Assembly: GCF_900155985.1 (NCBI RefSeq)
Contig: NZ_FTMA01000009.1
Location: 62,001-126,000, forward strand
DNA: 64,000 nucleotides
Direction of reading: 5' to 3'
Origin: Maribacter ulvicola
GTDB lineage: Bacteria > Bacteroidota > Bacteroidia > Flavobacteriales > Flavobacteriaceae
The translations under genes were made by a program, and so were the position numbers. The notes under the pieces were generated by a model. The model saw only the letters and a program-made list of their open reading frames with translations. It had not been told where the DNA came from and ran no database searches. Shown piece by piece: positions 56,052 through 64,000 of this stretch (position 1 is its first letter; every line of letters begins with the position of its first letter).

Positions 56052-57185
56052 TTATAAGTTTTTCCACCAATCAGTATAGTTGTTCATGGTATCTTTAACG
56101 ATAATTTCTTGTCCAATTTGGGGTGAAATGGTGGTTATATTTAATTCAGTCGCCTTTGCTTTAACTCTTTTAATGGGGTCTGTCCATTCATGCAAAGCCA
56201 ATTTGAAACCGGCCCAGTGTATGGGCATTATTTTTTTTGCTTTTACATCAACTCCGGCTTGTGCGGTTTCTTCTGGCATCATATGAATATCTGACCACAT
56301 TTCATTGTATTGGCCACATTCCAATAAGGCTAAGTCAAACGGTCCATACTTTTCTCCTATAGCTTTAAAATGTTCGGCATAACCGCTATCACCGCTAAAA
56401 AAGATATTTTCTGTAGGTGATGTAATTACCCAAGAGCTCCATAACGTACTCTGTCCGTTAGTTAAATTTCTGCCTGAAAAGTGTTGTGCTGGAGTACAGA
56501 CCAGTTTTAATGTTCCAAATTGTATTTCTTGCCACCAATCCATCTCCGTTATTTTTGAGGTTGGCACGCCCCAAGCCTCTAAATGACTTTCTATACCTAA
56601 CGGAGTATAAAAACGATCGGTTTTGTCTTTAATTTTTAAAATTGTTTCGTAATCTAAATGATCATAATGGTCATGGGAGAATATGACTGCGTCAATTTGA
56701 GGTAGTTGTTCTATGGTTATTGGAAACTCTTTATTGAAACGATTTGCCCCTAAAAGTGGGTGGGGAGCTGCCACTGGACCGAACATGGGATCCAGTAAGA
56801 TATTTTTGCCGTCTATCTGTACTAAAAAAGAAGAATGTCCAAACCATATCATTCTAGCCTCACCTGTATAATGGGTTATATTTTTAGGTTTTATATGTTG
56901 TGGTTTTAAATCTTCTTTAGGTCTACCATTTGAAACTTTAGTGGTAAAGAATTTATACGCTAGGCTAAGCGTTCCAGAAATACCTAAGTCTTTTGGTACC
57001 TCTTTTGTATTTCTGAATTTTCCATTTTTATATTGCTTAGATTTCTGAAATACTAATTCTTGCTCTTTAGAAATTTTACCACCAAAACTTGGGTAGAAAT
57101 TGGTAAATAAAAGGGTAGTAATTACTAAAATTACTAGGATAGAAAGTGTTGCAATCATTATTTTTTTAAATATTTTTTTGATCAT
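56052..57185 (-). CDS. MBL-fold metallohydrolase, membrane-anchored (NAPE-PLD/UlaG-like)
   Basis: 377 aa. N-terminal transmembrane anchor (about 8-30), then a beta-lactamase-fold hydrolase with H171-D-H-Y-D-H176, then SGDSGY, and late His in MPIHWAGF. This arrangement resembles N-acyl-phosphatidylethanolamine phospholipase D-like proteins and the COG2220 group. Substrate unknown. The tetR gene follows 85 bp downstream. Confidence 0.85.
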   Translation of the reverse strand: MIKKIFKKIMIATLSILVILVITTLLFTNFYPSFGGKISKEQELVFQKSKQYKNGKFRNTKEVPKDLGISGTLSLAYKFFTTKVSNGRPKEDLKPQHIKPKNITHYTGEARMIWFGHSSFLVQIDGKNILLDPMFGPVAAPHPLLGANRFNKEFPITIEQLPQIDAVIFSHDHYDHLDYETILKIKDKTDRFYTPLGIESHLEAWGVPTSKITEMDWWQEIQFGTLKLVCTPAQHFSGRNLTNGQSTLWSSWVITSPTENIFFSGDSGYAEHFKAIGEKYGPFDLALLECGQYNEMWSDIHMMPEETAQAGVDVKAKKIMPIHWAGFKLALHEWTDPIKRVKAKATELNITTISPQIGQEIIVKDTMNNYTDWWKNL

Positions 57186-57232
57186 TTTAAATCATTTAAT
57201 TTATGGGGTAATGATGAGTTGTTGTAAGTTCT

Positions 57233-57321
57233 CAAAGTTATTGTTTGTGTGCTATTCAAAACTTTTTAAGAATTCATATATTCTTCATTGGTGTAAAATA
57301 TGGTATATAGTTGCAAAGTTA
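57233..57321 (-). promoter_or_regulatory. Two -7 elements upstream of MBL gene
   Basis: Exact TAACTTTG on the minus strand at both 57233-57240 and 57314-57321, each with a TTG 16 bp upstream (slightly short spacing). Candidate tandem promoters for the MBL/tetR genes. Confidence 0.35.
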
Positions 57322-57340
57322 GTTTGGTATATGGTTACAA
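57301..57340. repeat. Direct repeat upstream of MBL gene
   Basis: TGGTATATAGTTGCAA (57301-57316) and TGGTATATGGTTACAA (57325-57340), 14 of 16 identical, 24-bp period, overlapping the distal promoter. Likely paired regulator sites. Confidence 0.4.
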
Positions 57341-57414
57341 TTCTACACTAAATACAGGTTGTTGAACACTTTTTACCTAATTTGAAATACTTTTGTCCAT
57401 TGCGTTTTATAAAC

Positions 57415-57455
57415 TAAAAAAGTTGGAGCTAGGAATATACATCCTAACTCCAACT
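57415..57455 (-). terminator. Terminator of the ars operon
   Basis: AGTTGGAGCTAGGA (57421-57434) and TCCTAACTCCAACT (57442-57455), 14-bp stem with one mismatch; the A-run at 57415-57420 gives a U-tract on the minus strand. Ends transcription after acr3. Confidence 0.85.
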
Positions 57456-57497
57456 ATGTTTAGAAAGTTGTTTGAATTGCTTTCTTTATATAAAAAT

Positions 57498-58553
57498 CTA
57501 AATTGTTTCAGGGCTTGATGTGGAATAGTACTTTTTCTTCAGCCAAAAAGATACTTTTACCAAAAATATCAACGCAGGAACTTCAACCAGCGGACCAATA
57601 ACACCTGCAAATGCCTGACCAGAATTGAGTCCGAATACTGCAATGGCAACAGCTATGGCCAGTTCAAAATTATTTCCGGCTGCCGTAAATGCTACAGAAG
57701 TTGTCTTGTCATATTCCGCACCGGTTGCTTTAGTAAAAAAGAATCCGATGATGAACATTAGGGTGAAGTAAATTAGCAACGGTACTGCAATGATGAGTAC
57801 ATCCATAGGTATTTCTACTATTAACTCTCCTTTTAATGAGAACATGATGACAATGGTAAACAATAGCGCTATCAATGTCATTGGTGAAATTGCCGGTATA
57901 AATTTGGTAGTATACCATTCTTCGCCTTTTAGCTTCACTAAAATCAACCTACTTAATATTCCCATTAGAAATGGAAGCCCTAAATAAATGGCTACACTTT
58001 CTGCAATGGTACCAATGGATATATCTACTATGGCACCTTCAAAACCAAAATAGGGTGGAAGTACCGTAATAAATATCCATGCATAGAAGCTATAGGCAAA
58101 TACTTGAAATATACTGTTCAATGCTACTAAACCTGCACCATATTCACTACTACCGTCGGCCAGGTCGTTCCAGACCAATACCATGGCAATACAACGTGCC
58201 AAACCTATAAGTATAAGACCTACCATGTATTCTGGGTAGTCAGACAAAAAGGTAATGGCCAAGATGAACATTAAAACGGGACCAATGATCCAATTTAAGA
58301 TTAACGAGATAGATAAAATTTTGGTATTTCTAAACACTTTCGGTAATAACGCATAGTTCACTTTTGCCAAAGGCGGATACATCATTACTATTAAACCTAT
58401 AGCTATAGGAATGTTAGTGGTGCCGCTGTTAAACGTATTTATGATATCTGGAAAGCCTGGAAAAAAGAAACCAATAGCAACCCCTAATGCCATTGCAGCA
58501 AAAATCCAAAGGGTTAAATTCTTATCTAAGAAGCTTAGTTTTTTAGTTGCCAT
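57498..58553 (-). CDS. acr3: ACR3-type arsenite efflux transporter
   Basis: 351-aa inner-membrane arsenite exporter with about 10 helices. The conserved cysteine of ACR3 is Cys121 in [18 protein letters not shown]; also [19 protein letters not shown] and [10 protein letters not shown] near the C terminus. Two bp after the arsenate reductase gene, so translationally tight. Distinct from E. coli ArsB. Confidence 0.95.
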   Translation of the reverse strand: MATKKLSFLDKNLTLWIFAAMALGVAIGFFFPGFPDIINTFNSGTTNIPIAIGLIVMMYPPLAKVNYALLPKVFRNTKILSISLILNWIIGPVLMFILAITFLSDYPEYMVGLILIGLARCIAMVLVWNDLADGSSEYGAGLVALNSIFQVFAYSFYAWIFITVLPPYFGFEGAIVDISIGTIAESVAIYLGLPFLMGILSRLILVKLKGEEWYTTKFIPAISPMTLIALLFTIVIMFSLKGELIVEIPMDVLIIAVPLLIYFTLMFIIGFFFTKATGAEYDKTTSVAFTAAGNNFELAIAVAIAVFGLNSGQAFAGVIGPLVEVPALIFLVKVSFWLKKKYYSTSSPETI

Positions 58554-58555
58554 TT

Positions 58556-59188
58556 TTACTTGTTAATTTGTGAGAATGTGTAAAACAATTCTGTCGCAAT
58601 CTGCATACTTCTTTCAGCATACTTTTCTGCTTGCTGCGGCGTGTTATCAAACGCTTTTGGATCTTCAAAAGTGATGGGTACTCTTTTTTCAGCTCCGGCA
58701 ATAAAAGGACAACCACCGTCTGCTTGTGAGCATGTCATGACCGCTGCAAATTGTGAAGCCGGATTAAAATAATCCTCGTAAGATTTAGAAAAACCAATTA
58801 CCGGATGCTCATTTTCAGAATACTTAATAGCATATACAGGATTACTGGTGTCCGATAGTTTTTGTATTTGGAAACCTTGATTCTTTAAAGTCTCTACAAC
58901 CATTGGGAACAATGCAGTTGCTTCTGTACCACCAGAATAACAATGTACATTTTTAATATTAAAATAGGTAGCCATAGTTTGTGCCCATACTTGAGATAAG
59001 TGACTTCTTCTAGAATTATGCGTACAGATAAAATTGATTCTTATTTCTTGATCGTTGGTAGTTTTCCCTTGTATAAAATCTACCAATGGCTGTAAAACAA
59101 CTTTACGTTCTGCCGTAATTGAATCTGGCTGTAAATCTTTGATTAAATTCTCAATTCCTGGTAACATATTGGTTTCTGTAGTTATCAT
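58556..59188 (-). CDS. arsC: LMW-PTP-like arsenate reductase
   Basis: About 210 aa. P-loop C55-THNSRR61 (CX5R) of low-molecular-weight phosphatase/arsenate reductases; further Cys in [12 protein letters not shown]. An N-terminal helical stretch of about 50 residues precedes the core. Start ATG 59188 is preferred because the longer frame (59248) would overlap the upstream gene. Reduces arsenate to arsenite for Acr3 export; reductant (thioredoxin type) inferred from family. Confidence 0.85.
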   Translation of the reverse strand: MITTETNMLPGIENLIKDLQPDSITAERKVVLQPLVDFIQGKTTNDQEIRINFICTHNSRRSHLSQVWAQTMATYFNIKNVHCYSGGTEATALFPMVVETLKNQGFQIQKLSDTSNPVYAIKYSENEHPVIGFSKSYEDYFNPASQFAAVMTCSQADGGCPFIAGAEKRVPITFEDPKAFDNTPQQAEKYAERSMQIATELFYTFSQINK

Positions 59189-59210
59189 TTTTTTTAATGT
59201 TTTTTGGAAT

Positions 59211-59678
59211 TTAACAACAGTTTCCGTCAGGTGCGCAACAAGGCTCATTATTTACCTCAGCAAGGTTTACTTTTGGTTTCTCTGCCGGTATACCACAATT
59301 GTCTTTTGCCAAACAGTCTGTTTGCTTAGATGCTAAGATAAAATTAGTGCCGTCAAATTCAAGACCAAATTTCTCAATGGTTTGTCCTTGGTATTCAACT
59401 TCTATTTTTAAATCATCTATACCTAAAACCTTTTCAGAAAGTTCTATTATATGTATCAATTTTTCTGGGTGTAACCTATGATCGTAATCATCGGCATTCC
59501 ATAATTGAAAATTCACTACTTCCTCATTACGAACAGTGCCACCACAGTCAATGAAGTTTTTAGTGATTTTACCAACTTCGGTTACATGGAAATGGTTAGG
59601 TACCAATTCGCCATTTGGTAATTTAAAGGCTATAGTATCTAATTCCGCTAGGTGTTTTTTAATTTCTGATAGTCTCAT
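59211..59678 (-). CDS. DUF6428-type protein with Cys-rich tail
   Basis: 155 aa, seen by me in ars operons of Bacteroidota. The body (RLHPEKLIHIIELSEKVLG) is of unknown function. The tail has NNEPCCAPDGNCC, and earlier QTDCLAKDNCG, giving several thiols that could bind As(III) or another soft metal. Sits between arsR and arsC on the same strand. Confidence 0.75.
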   Translation of the reverse strand: MRLSEIKKHLAELDTIAFKLPNGELVPNHFHVTEVGKITKNFIDCGGTVRNEEVVNFQLWNADDYDHRLHPEKLIHIIELSEKVLGIDDLKIEVEYQGQTIEKFGLEFDGTNFILASKQTDCLAKDNCGIPAEKPKVNLAEVNNEPCCAPDGNCC

Positions 59679-59718
59679 AATCTTCGTTTTATAGTATATG
59701 TTGTCTTTTTATTTATTA

Positions 59719-59737
59719 ATCGTAATAAAGCGATAAA
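59719..59737. promoter_or_regulatory. ArsR-type operator candidate, copy 2
   Basis: ATCGTAATAAAGCGATAAA, matching 15 of 19 positions of copy 1 on the opposite strand (ATCGTAATATTGCAATGAA). In the 74-bp arsR to DUF6428 gap. Confidence 0.45.
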
Positions 59738-59752
59738 AGAATATAAATTTTT

Positions 59753-60082
59753 TTAACAGCAATCTGTATTTGGAATATCTTGATCCAAGAATTTAATCAT
59801 AATATCTTTCATGTTAGACCAGTTGTCTTTATCTATACAGTAACAAACACTGGTACCTTCAACATTACCCTTTATCAATCCTAAATTTTTTAATTCTTTT
59901 AAATGTTGAGAAATGGTTGGTTGCGCCAAACCTATTTCACTGACCAAATCTCCACATATGCACGTATCTATTTTAAATAAGTACTGTAAAATAGCAACAC
60001 GCGCAGGGTGACCAAATACTTTGGCAAAGAGAGAAATCTTGTTCTGCTTATCAGTAAACATTTCTGTTTTTGCTAATCCCAT
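59753..60082 (-). CDS. arsR: ArsR-family arsenic-responsive repressor
   Basis: 109-aa winged-helix repressor. Metal site in the recognition region: Cys41 and Cys43 (DTCICGD), like the CVC site of classic ArsR, plus the terminal Cys pair. Recognition helix IGLAQPTISQHLKELK. First gene of the ars operon. Confidence 0.93.
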   Translation of the reverse strand: MGLAKTEMFTDKQNKISLFAKVFGHPARVAILQYLFKIDTCICGDLVSEIGLAQPTISQHLKELKNLGLIKGNVEGTSVCYCIDKDNWSNMKDIMIKFLDQDIPNTDCC

Positions 60083-60098
60083 TCTTTAACTTAATTGT

Positions 60099-60117
60099 TT
60101 CATTGCAATATTACGAT
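60099..60117. promoter_or_regulatory. ArsR-type operator candidate, copy 1
   Basis: TTCATTGCAATATTACGAT, containing a 16-bp palindrome (60102-60117) with 12 of 16 symmetric positions, overlapping TAATATTG (near -7 consensus, minus strand) just upstream of arsR. Confidence 0.5.
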
Positions 60118-60363
60118 ATAATTGGCGATAATTTACTTCATAGATTACTTTTATTTTAGAATACTCTATAATTGCTGTATGAAATTTAAAAAATAACGGG
60201 AACCCTAATATGGTATTAATGCCTGTTTTTACGTTTTTTGGTAAAAATATTTCATTAGACCATCATATTTGACGCTTTTAATTTTCTCCTAATATCTTTA
60301 TACAAACTTTTGAAAATGAGTTTTTTCTATGTTATTTTTATATAAGAATTAAATACGATAAAA

Positions 60364-60957
60364 ATGGCATTAACGAAACAAACAAAAGGGAAGTACACTG
60401 TAGTGACCTTTACCATAGGAGCAAATGAAGCGCCAAGTAAATCTAGCGTTTTATTGTTAGGTGATTTTAATGGCTGGCAAACGAACGACAGCACTTTTCA
60501 AATGGAAAAGAAAGATGGTATATATGAGAAAAGTATAAAGCTTGAGAATGGTAAAAGTTACCAGTTTAGGTACCTCAGTGAAGATAAGGGGTGGTTCAAT
60601 GATTATGCGGCAGATGCGTACGTTTCTTCTCCTTATTCCGGTATTGATAATAGCGTAGTGGATTTAAGTGAATTACCAACGACGAAGAAACCTGCAGCCA
60701 AGGCTAAGAAAGATGATTTAAAAAAGATTGAAGGCATAGGTCCAAAAATAGCATCTATCTTAACGGAGAAGGGGATAGGTACTTTTGCTAAATTGGCGGG
60801 ATCTTCTGTAAAGAACTTAGAGCGGATTTTAAAAGAAGCTGGTCCTCGTTATGCGATGCATAAACCAGGTAGTTGGCCAAAACAAGCTAAATTGGCTAAT
60901 GCCGGTGAGTGGGACAAGTTGAAAGCTTTGCAAGATAAATTGGATGGTGGTAAATGA
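60364..60957 (+). CDS. Glycogen-binding (AMPK/CBM48-like) domain fused to helix-hairpin-helix domain
   Basis: 197 aa. Residues 1-100: early-set, glycogen-binding-like fold (VLLLGDFNGWQTND; RYLSEDKGWFNDYAADAY). Linker with PAAKAKK. Residues 112-197: HhH segment (LKKIEGIGPKIASILTEKGI) in the manner of DUF4332/L21-like proteins. A DNA-type HhH joined to a carbohydrate-binding domain is unusual; the function is unknown. Monocistronic, divergent from arsR. Confidence 0.75.
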   Translation: MALTKQTKGKYTVVTFTIGANEAPSKSSVLLLGDFNGWQTNDSTFQMEKKDGIYEKSIKLENGKSYQFRYLSEDKGWFNDYAADAYVSSPYSGIDNSVVDLSELPTTKKPAAKAKKDDLKKIEGIGPKIASILTEKGIGTFAKLAGSSVKNLERILKEAGPRYAMHKPGSWPKQAKLANAGEWDKLKALQDKLDGGK

Positions 60958-61603
60958 TAATCTACCTATTCTGCAATAAAATGCCTTAGATATGTTCTTA
61001 GGACTTTTTACTTAGTGAAATTTAATGAAGTAAGAAGTTACCTCATAGCTCTTAGAAAGTTTAAAATATAGCTTTTTACCAAAGCTGGCAATTTGATTTT
61101 ACCTTACTTATTCATTTTGGTAATGTTGATCCATGTAGTGCAAATGTCTTTATGCGCAAAAGATGAAAATTGTTTTGTACGCTAAAGCTTTTTTCTTTGG
61201 GGTAAAATGTGAGTCTCTTTTTGGTGATTTTTATATTATCAGCGTCCAATTTTAATATAGGAAATGTCAGTTACATTGAATGCAGAATTTCATTATGGAA
61301 GAAAACGTTACCTTGTGTTGCATCAATTATTACGTAGTAATTTCTATTACCATCGCTATGTTCTTCTATAAAAGTATTGGTGCTTCTACTTGAGTTTGTA
61401 GTTCTTGGGCGTGACTTTCTTTTACAAATTTGACTATCAATACAATAGCTATAAGTACTTTGTTATACATGATAATTTATGGGTCAAATTGAGTACGATA
61501 AATATTTTATAAGCAATTTAATTGTTTGAAATACAGTTGAAATTATAATTTAATTTTGAATGAATAATGTGTGTTTATTCGCTCAAACTTATTTGCTTGT
61601 CTA
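60958..61603. other. 646-bp intergenic region with possible decayed gene
   Basis: The only coding trace I see is the minus-strand segment at 61271-61470. The remainder is AT-rich with no supported gene or RNA. Confidence 0.5.
61271..61470 (-). pseudogene. Possible broken small secreted-protein gene
   Basis: Frame 1 starts ATG at 61470 with a signal-like MYNKVLIAIVLIV...SHAQELQTQVE and stops after 34 codons. A second frame, open to 61271, gives a protein-like tail TFIEEHSDGNRNYYVIIDA and ends FFHNEILHSM. A single shift near 61375-61390 would join them into a small exported protein of about 65 residues. No homology is recognised, so this is tentative. Confidence 0.3.
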
Positions 61604-62743
61604 TTATTCCTTCAACTTCAATAACACCTCTTTTCCATGTTCATTATCCGGATTTAGAACTATAGACTTCTCGTACATTTTTATGCCTTCCTCTTTATTG
61701 CCAGCAATTAATAACGCCTCGCCATAACTATCATAAGCATTGGCACTTTCAGGAAATAATAGGGTAGTTGTTTTAAATATTTCTAAAGCCTTATCTAATT
61801 CTTGGGTTTGTAAAAATGAGTATCCTAAGGTATTTAAATCGTGTTCTGAACGATTATGGACTTTAGTTTCAATTGATAAGTCAATAGCATTATCCAATGC
61901 TTTTTGTAATACTACATTTTGTTCATCTTTGTCCAATGTTTCTGAATAAGCTTTAATGATGGCATTTATAACTAACGAAGGATTATCATTAAATACAGCA
62001 TGGCTGCTGTTTTTAGCTATAATGTTAGTTACATTGTTGTTATTATCTCCTAAATCTACATGGACATTTTTCCATCTTTTAGCATATTCTTCTGGATATA
62101 CTGGGGCGGATTTATCGGGAAAAATGTTTGTAACGGGGATATTTTCAGGAAACTGTGTGTTTCTTAATGAACGCATAATTTCGTTGTAATTATAATTCAG
62201 GTAATAATCTCCAGTATCTTTTGGTATCGTATTGATGTCAACAAATTTGTCTCTCATGGCTAAGAAATCTTCATTCCAAAAATTGCTAAGTGTAGCATCT
62301 ATTAAAACAATAGATTTTACTTTCTTAGGATGGTTCCGCGCGTATAAAAGATTATATAATCCGCCATAGGAATGGGATACCAAAATAATATCATCACTAT
62401 ACCCTAATTTTGCAAGTCCCGCTTCCAGCTCTTTTATTCCGTTTTCAATTCCGAAATCTGATTCATTTTTTAGTGCCGGATTCAATTCACTCTTTCCAAA
62501 CCCTGATCGGTCATACGTAATTAATGTAGTGCCCGTAACTTCATGTATTCTTTCTAAAATAGGAGTCCAAACAGAACTGTTATCACCGCCACCTGATTCA
62601 AAAAGAATGGGAGTGCCTTCTCCTTTTAAAATGTTGAAATGCATGATGTAACCACCTATATCTACTGGTGTATTTACTGATTGTGAAAGCATGGTGAACG
62701 ATAGAGGAAAAATAGCTAAGAAGGCGAAATAGAATTTTTTCAT
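61604..62743 (-). CDS. Exported alpha/beta hydrolase with TPR tail
   Basis: 379 aa. Signal peptide MKKFYFAFLAIFPLSFTMLSQ; alpha/beta hydrolase core with ESGGGDNSSVW, nucleophile elbow VSHSYGG, and a candidate catalytic His in KNSSHAVFNDNP; then TPR-like repeats from about residue 300 (TLGYSFLQTQELDKALEIF; NAYDSYGEALLIAG). Likely an esterase or peptidase; substrate unknown. Confidence 0.85.
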   Translation of the reverse strand: MKKFYFAFLAIFPLSFTMLSQSVNTPVDIGGYIMHFNILKGEGTPILFESGGGDNSSVWTPILERIHEVTGTTLITYDRSGFGKSELNPALKNESDFGIENGIKELEAGLAKLGYSDDIILVSHSYGGLYNLLYARNHPKKVKSIVLIDATLSNFWNEDFLAMRDKFVDINTIPKDTGDYYLNYNYNEIMRSLRNTQFPENIPVTNIFPDKSAPVYPEEYAKRWKNVHVDLGDNNNNVTNIIAKNSSHAVFNDNPSLVINAIIKAYSETLDKDEQNVVLQKALDNAIDLSIETKVHNRSEHDLNTLGYSFLQTQELDKALEIFKTTTLLFPESANAYDSYGEALLIAGNKEEGIKMYEKSIVLNPDNEHGKEVLLKLKE

Positions 62744-63087
62744 TTTTTATTGGTTTACTTGATTGGTTAGATTTATAAATTATCTATTCGCTTAATTCAC
62801 AACAATTAAGCCAAATAATTTATAAAAAACCTTGGTTTGTTTTGTCTAGGCATTCCAGTTTTGACTATTTCTTTAAACCATGCTTAAAAAGTGAGGAGGT
62901 CAGTTTGGCTTGTCATTATTTGTAAAGCGCAGGATTTTAGTTTTTGGAAAAAAACTTATTTGTTATAGCATACATCCGCGTTCCGCTTCTAACATGAAAA
63001 AAAGGCCCTTAAAAAGGCATGTCATGATAGTAATTATTTTATTGAAAGGCTTGATCAGCGGTCATCAGTGTTGAGTGGCGCTTAACA
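62744..63087. other. 344-bp intergenic region, no gene seen
   Basis: Between the alpha/beta hydrolase start and the sulfatase stop (both minus). No supported coding or RNA feature; contains an ACATG...CATGT-flanked AG-rich stretch near 62991-63025 that might form a weak stem. Confidence 0.4.
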
Positions 63088-64000
63088 TTACTTCATTTTA
63101 GACAGTAACACATTCTTTAGCTCCTCCACTAATTTTGGATGTTTTTCTGCTACATTATTGGTTTCGTTTTCTGCAGTTGTATGATCATATAACTCTACAA
63201 AACCATCTTTATGAAGCGTCATCCGATATGTTGCAGTTCTTATCGTAGTAGCATTATTTTTGTAAGCTACCGCTGGATGACCACTCGTATTGGGATGTTC
63301 TAATATATTCCTTAATGACACGCCACGGACAAACTCGGGTATTTCTACACCTGTTAAATCACATAGTGTTGGAAAGATATCAAGTGTCTCCACAATGGCA
63401 TCAGTTGTAGCGCCTTTGCGCTCCATCCCAGGATAGTGAATTATTAAGGGAGAATGTAACGACTCCTCGAACAAGCTATGCTTTCCCCAAATAGCATGTT
63501 CTCCTAAGTGCCAACCATGGTCACCCCAAAGTACGACAATGGTATTTTTATCTGCCCCTGTACGTTTCAATTCTGCAATGATTTTTCCCACTTGCGCATC
63601 TGCGTAGCTCACACAGGCGGCATAATGGCGACGTACTTCTTCGGCAAAAGCCTTATCCTTATTGGGGTCTTTCTTCCACAGGTTGTACTGCCTAAATTCA
63701 CTAGAATTATGCCATGTGGTTTTCCCTTCCGGTTTTTTAGGGTGTTCTATTGGGGGAAATTCAACACCTGTATAGCTATCAAAATAAGATTTTGGTGCTC
63801 CAAAAGGCAGGTGCGGTTTAATAATTCCAACAGCAAGAAAAAACGGGTTTTCGTTATTTGTAGTAAGCGCTCTTAGTTGGGTTATGGCTTGATCGGTAAT
63901 AGCTCCGTCCGGATAAATGTTATCATTACCCTCTACAGTCTGAAAAACGTCCATATCGCTCGCTTTTATTCTAATCTCTCCATTAGCTAAACCGTGCATC
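63088..64000 (-). CDS. Sulfatase, iduronate-2-sulfatase-like, C-terminal part (start outside window)
   Basis: About 303 residues of a type I sulfatase; the frame is open past base 64000, so the N terminus with the catalytic Cys/Ser (formylglycine) is missing here. Visible: the metal/active-site region VVLWGDHGWHLGEHAIWGK, typical of iduronate-2-sulfatase-like (S1_7) members, KPHLPFGAP, and the C-terminal subdomain ELYDHTTAENETNN. Marine flavobacteria use such enzymes on sulfated algal polysaccharides; the substrate is not inferable from this fragment. Confidence 0.9.
   Translation of the reverse strand, partial: MHGLANGEIRIKASDMDVFQTVEGNDNIYPDGAITDQAITQLRALTTNNENPFFLAVGIIKPHLPFGAPKSYFDSYTGVEFPPIEHPKKPEGKTTWHNSSEFRQYNLWKKDPNKDKAFAEEVRRHYAACVSYADAQVGKIIAELKRTGADKNTIVVLWGDHGWHLGEHAIWGKHSLFEESLHSPLIIHYPGMERKGATTDAIVETLDIFPTLCDLTGVEIPEFVRGVSLRNILEHPNTSGHPAVAYKNNATTIRTATYRMTLHKDGFVELYDHTTAENETNNVAEKHPKLVEELKNVLLSKMK

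Noticed and set aside
59189-59248. Extended start of arsC
   Set aside because: It would overlap the DUF6428 gene by 38 bp, and ATG 59188 keeps the whole domain.
62991-63025. Rho-independent terminator in the gap before the sulfatase stop
   Set aside because: Stem is weak and there is no good T-run in either direction.

Overview
The window is a low-GC chromosomal segment of a Bacteroidota bacterium, most likely a marine member of the Flavobacteriaceae (Maribacter/Zobellia-like). Reasons: a CarboxypepD-plug TonB receptor, a fused alpha/beta branched-chain 2-oxoacid dehydrogenase E1, OmpA lipoproteins, almost no Shine-Dalgarno sequences, and several matches to the Bacteroidota promoter element TAnnTTTG. 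I saw no rRNA, tRNA, CRISPR array or intact insertion sequence. Genus is not provable from sequence alone.

Layout. 1-8.2 kb (+): isoleucine/valine biosynthesis, ilvD(partial)-ilvB-methyltransferase-ilvN-ilvC-ilvA, then gapN. 8.3-11.2 kb (-): TonB receptor and a small secreted protein. 11.4-14.1 kb (+): MFS exporter and serine hydrolase. 14.2-19.1 kb (-): leucine operon leuC-leuD-leuA-leuB, then recG. 21.4-24.5 kb (+): M1 aminopeptidase translationally coupled to a patatin phospholipase. 24.6-28.9 kb (-): M20 amidohydrolase, FMN glutamate-synthase-like protein, degenerate OmpA-like protein, small membrane protein. 29-36 kb: pcrA/uvrD-type helicase, yciO, OmpA lipoprotein, glycosyltransferase, HsdR_N-like protein, holA, doxX. 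36.4-45.4 kb (-): E1 alpha/beta fusion, an outer-membrane M1-like pseudo-peptidase, LOG family protein, uvrA.

45.5-49.4 kb is the most interesting part: a PAS histidine kinase whose first PAS domain aligns with the FixL haem-PAS signature, a response regulator in which a receiver is fused to a Crp/Fnr DNA-binding module, and a downstream UspA gene. Both intergenic spaces around this cluster carry the FNR-like dyad TGAT-N4-ATCA. This looks like a condensed FixL-FixJ-FixK-type oxygen/redox circuit; it is an inference from motifs. 49.4-52.6 kb (-): NCS1-type permease and mannitol-family dehydrogenase, a probable polyol-use operon. 52.9-57.2 kb (-): MBL hydrolase, TetR (in-frame stop), Tat-exported haloacid dehalogenase-like protein, SDR (frameshift) and a lipoprotein, with two related TetR-type operator candidates. 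This unit appears to be decaying. 57.5-60.1 kb (-): arsenic resistance operon arsR-DUF6428-arsC-acr3 with two ArsR-type operator candidates and a strong terminator. 60.4-64 kb: glycogen-binding/HhH fusion protein, a probably degraded small gene, alpha/beta hydrolase with TPR tail, and the C-terminal part of a sulfatase cut by the window end.

The branched-chain amino-acid theme links the biosynthetic ilv and leu clusters to the E1 component at 36-39 kb, which makes branched acyl-CoA from the corresponding 2-oxoacids. Where a start was moved from the longest reading frame (leuA, M1 aminopeptidase, lipoprotein, arsC) the reason is given in the entry.
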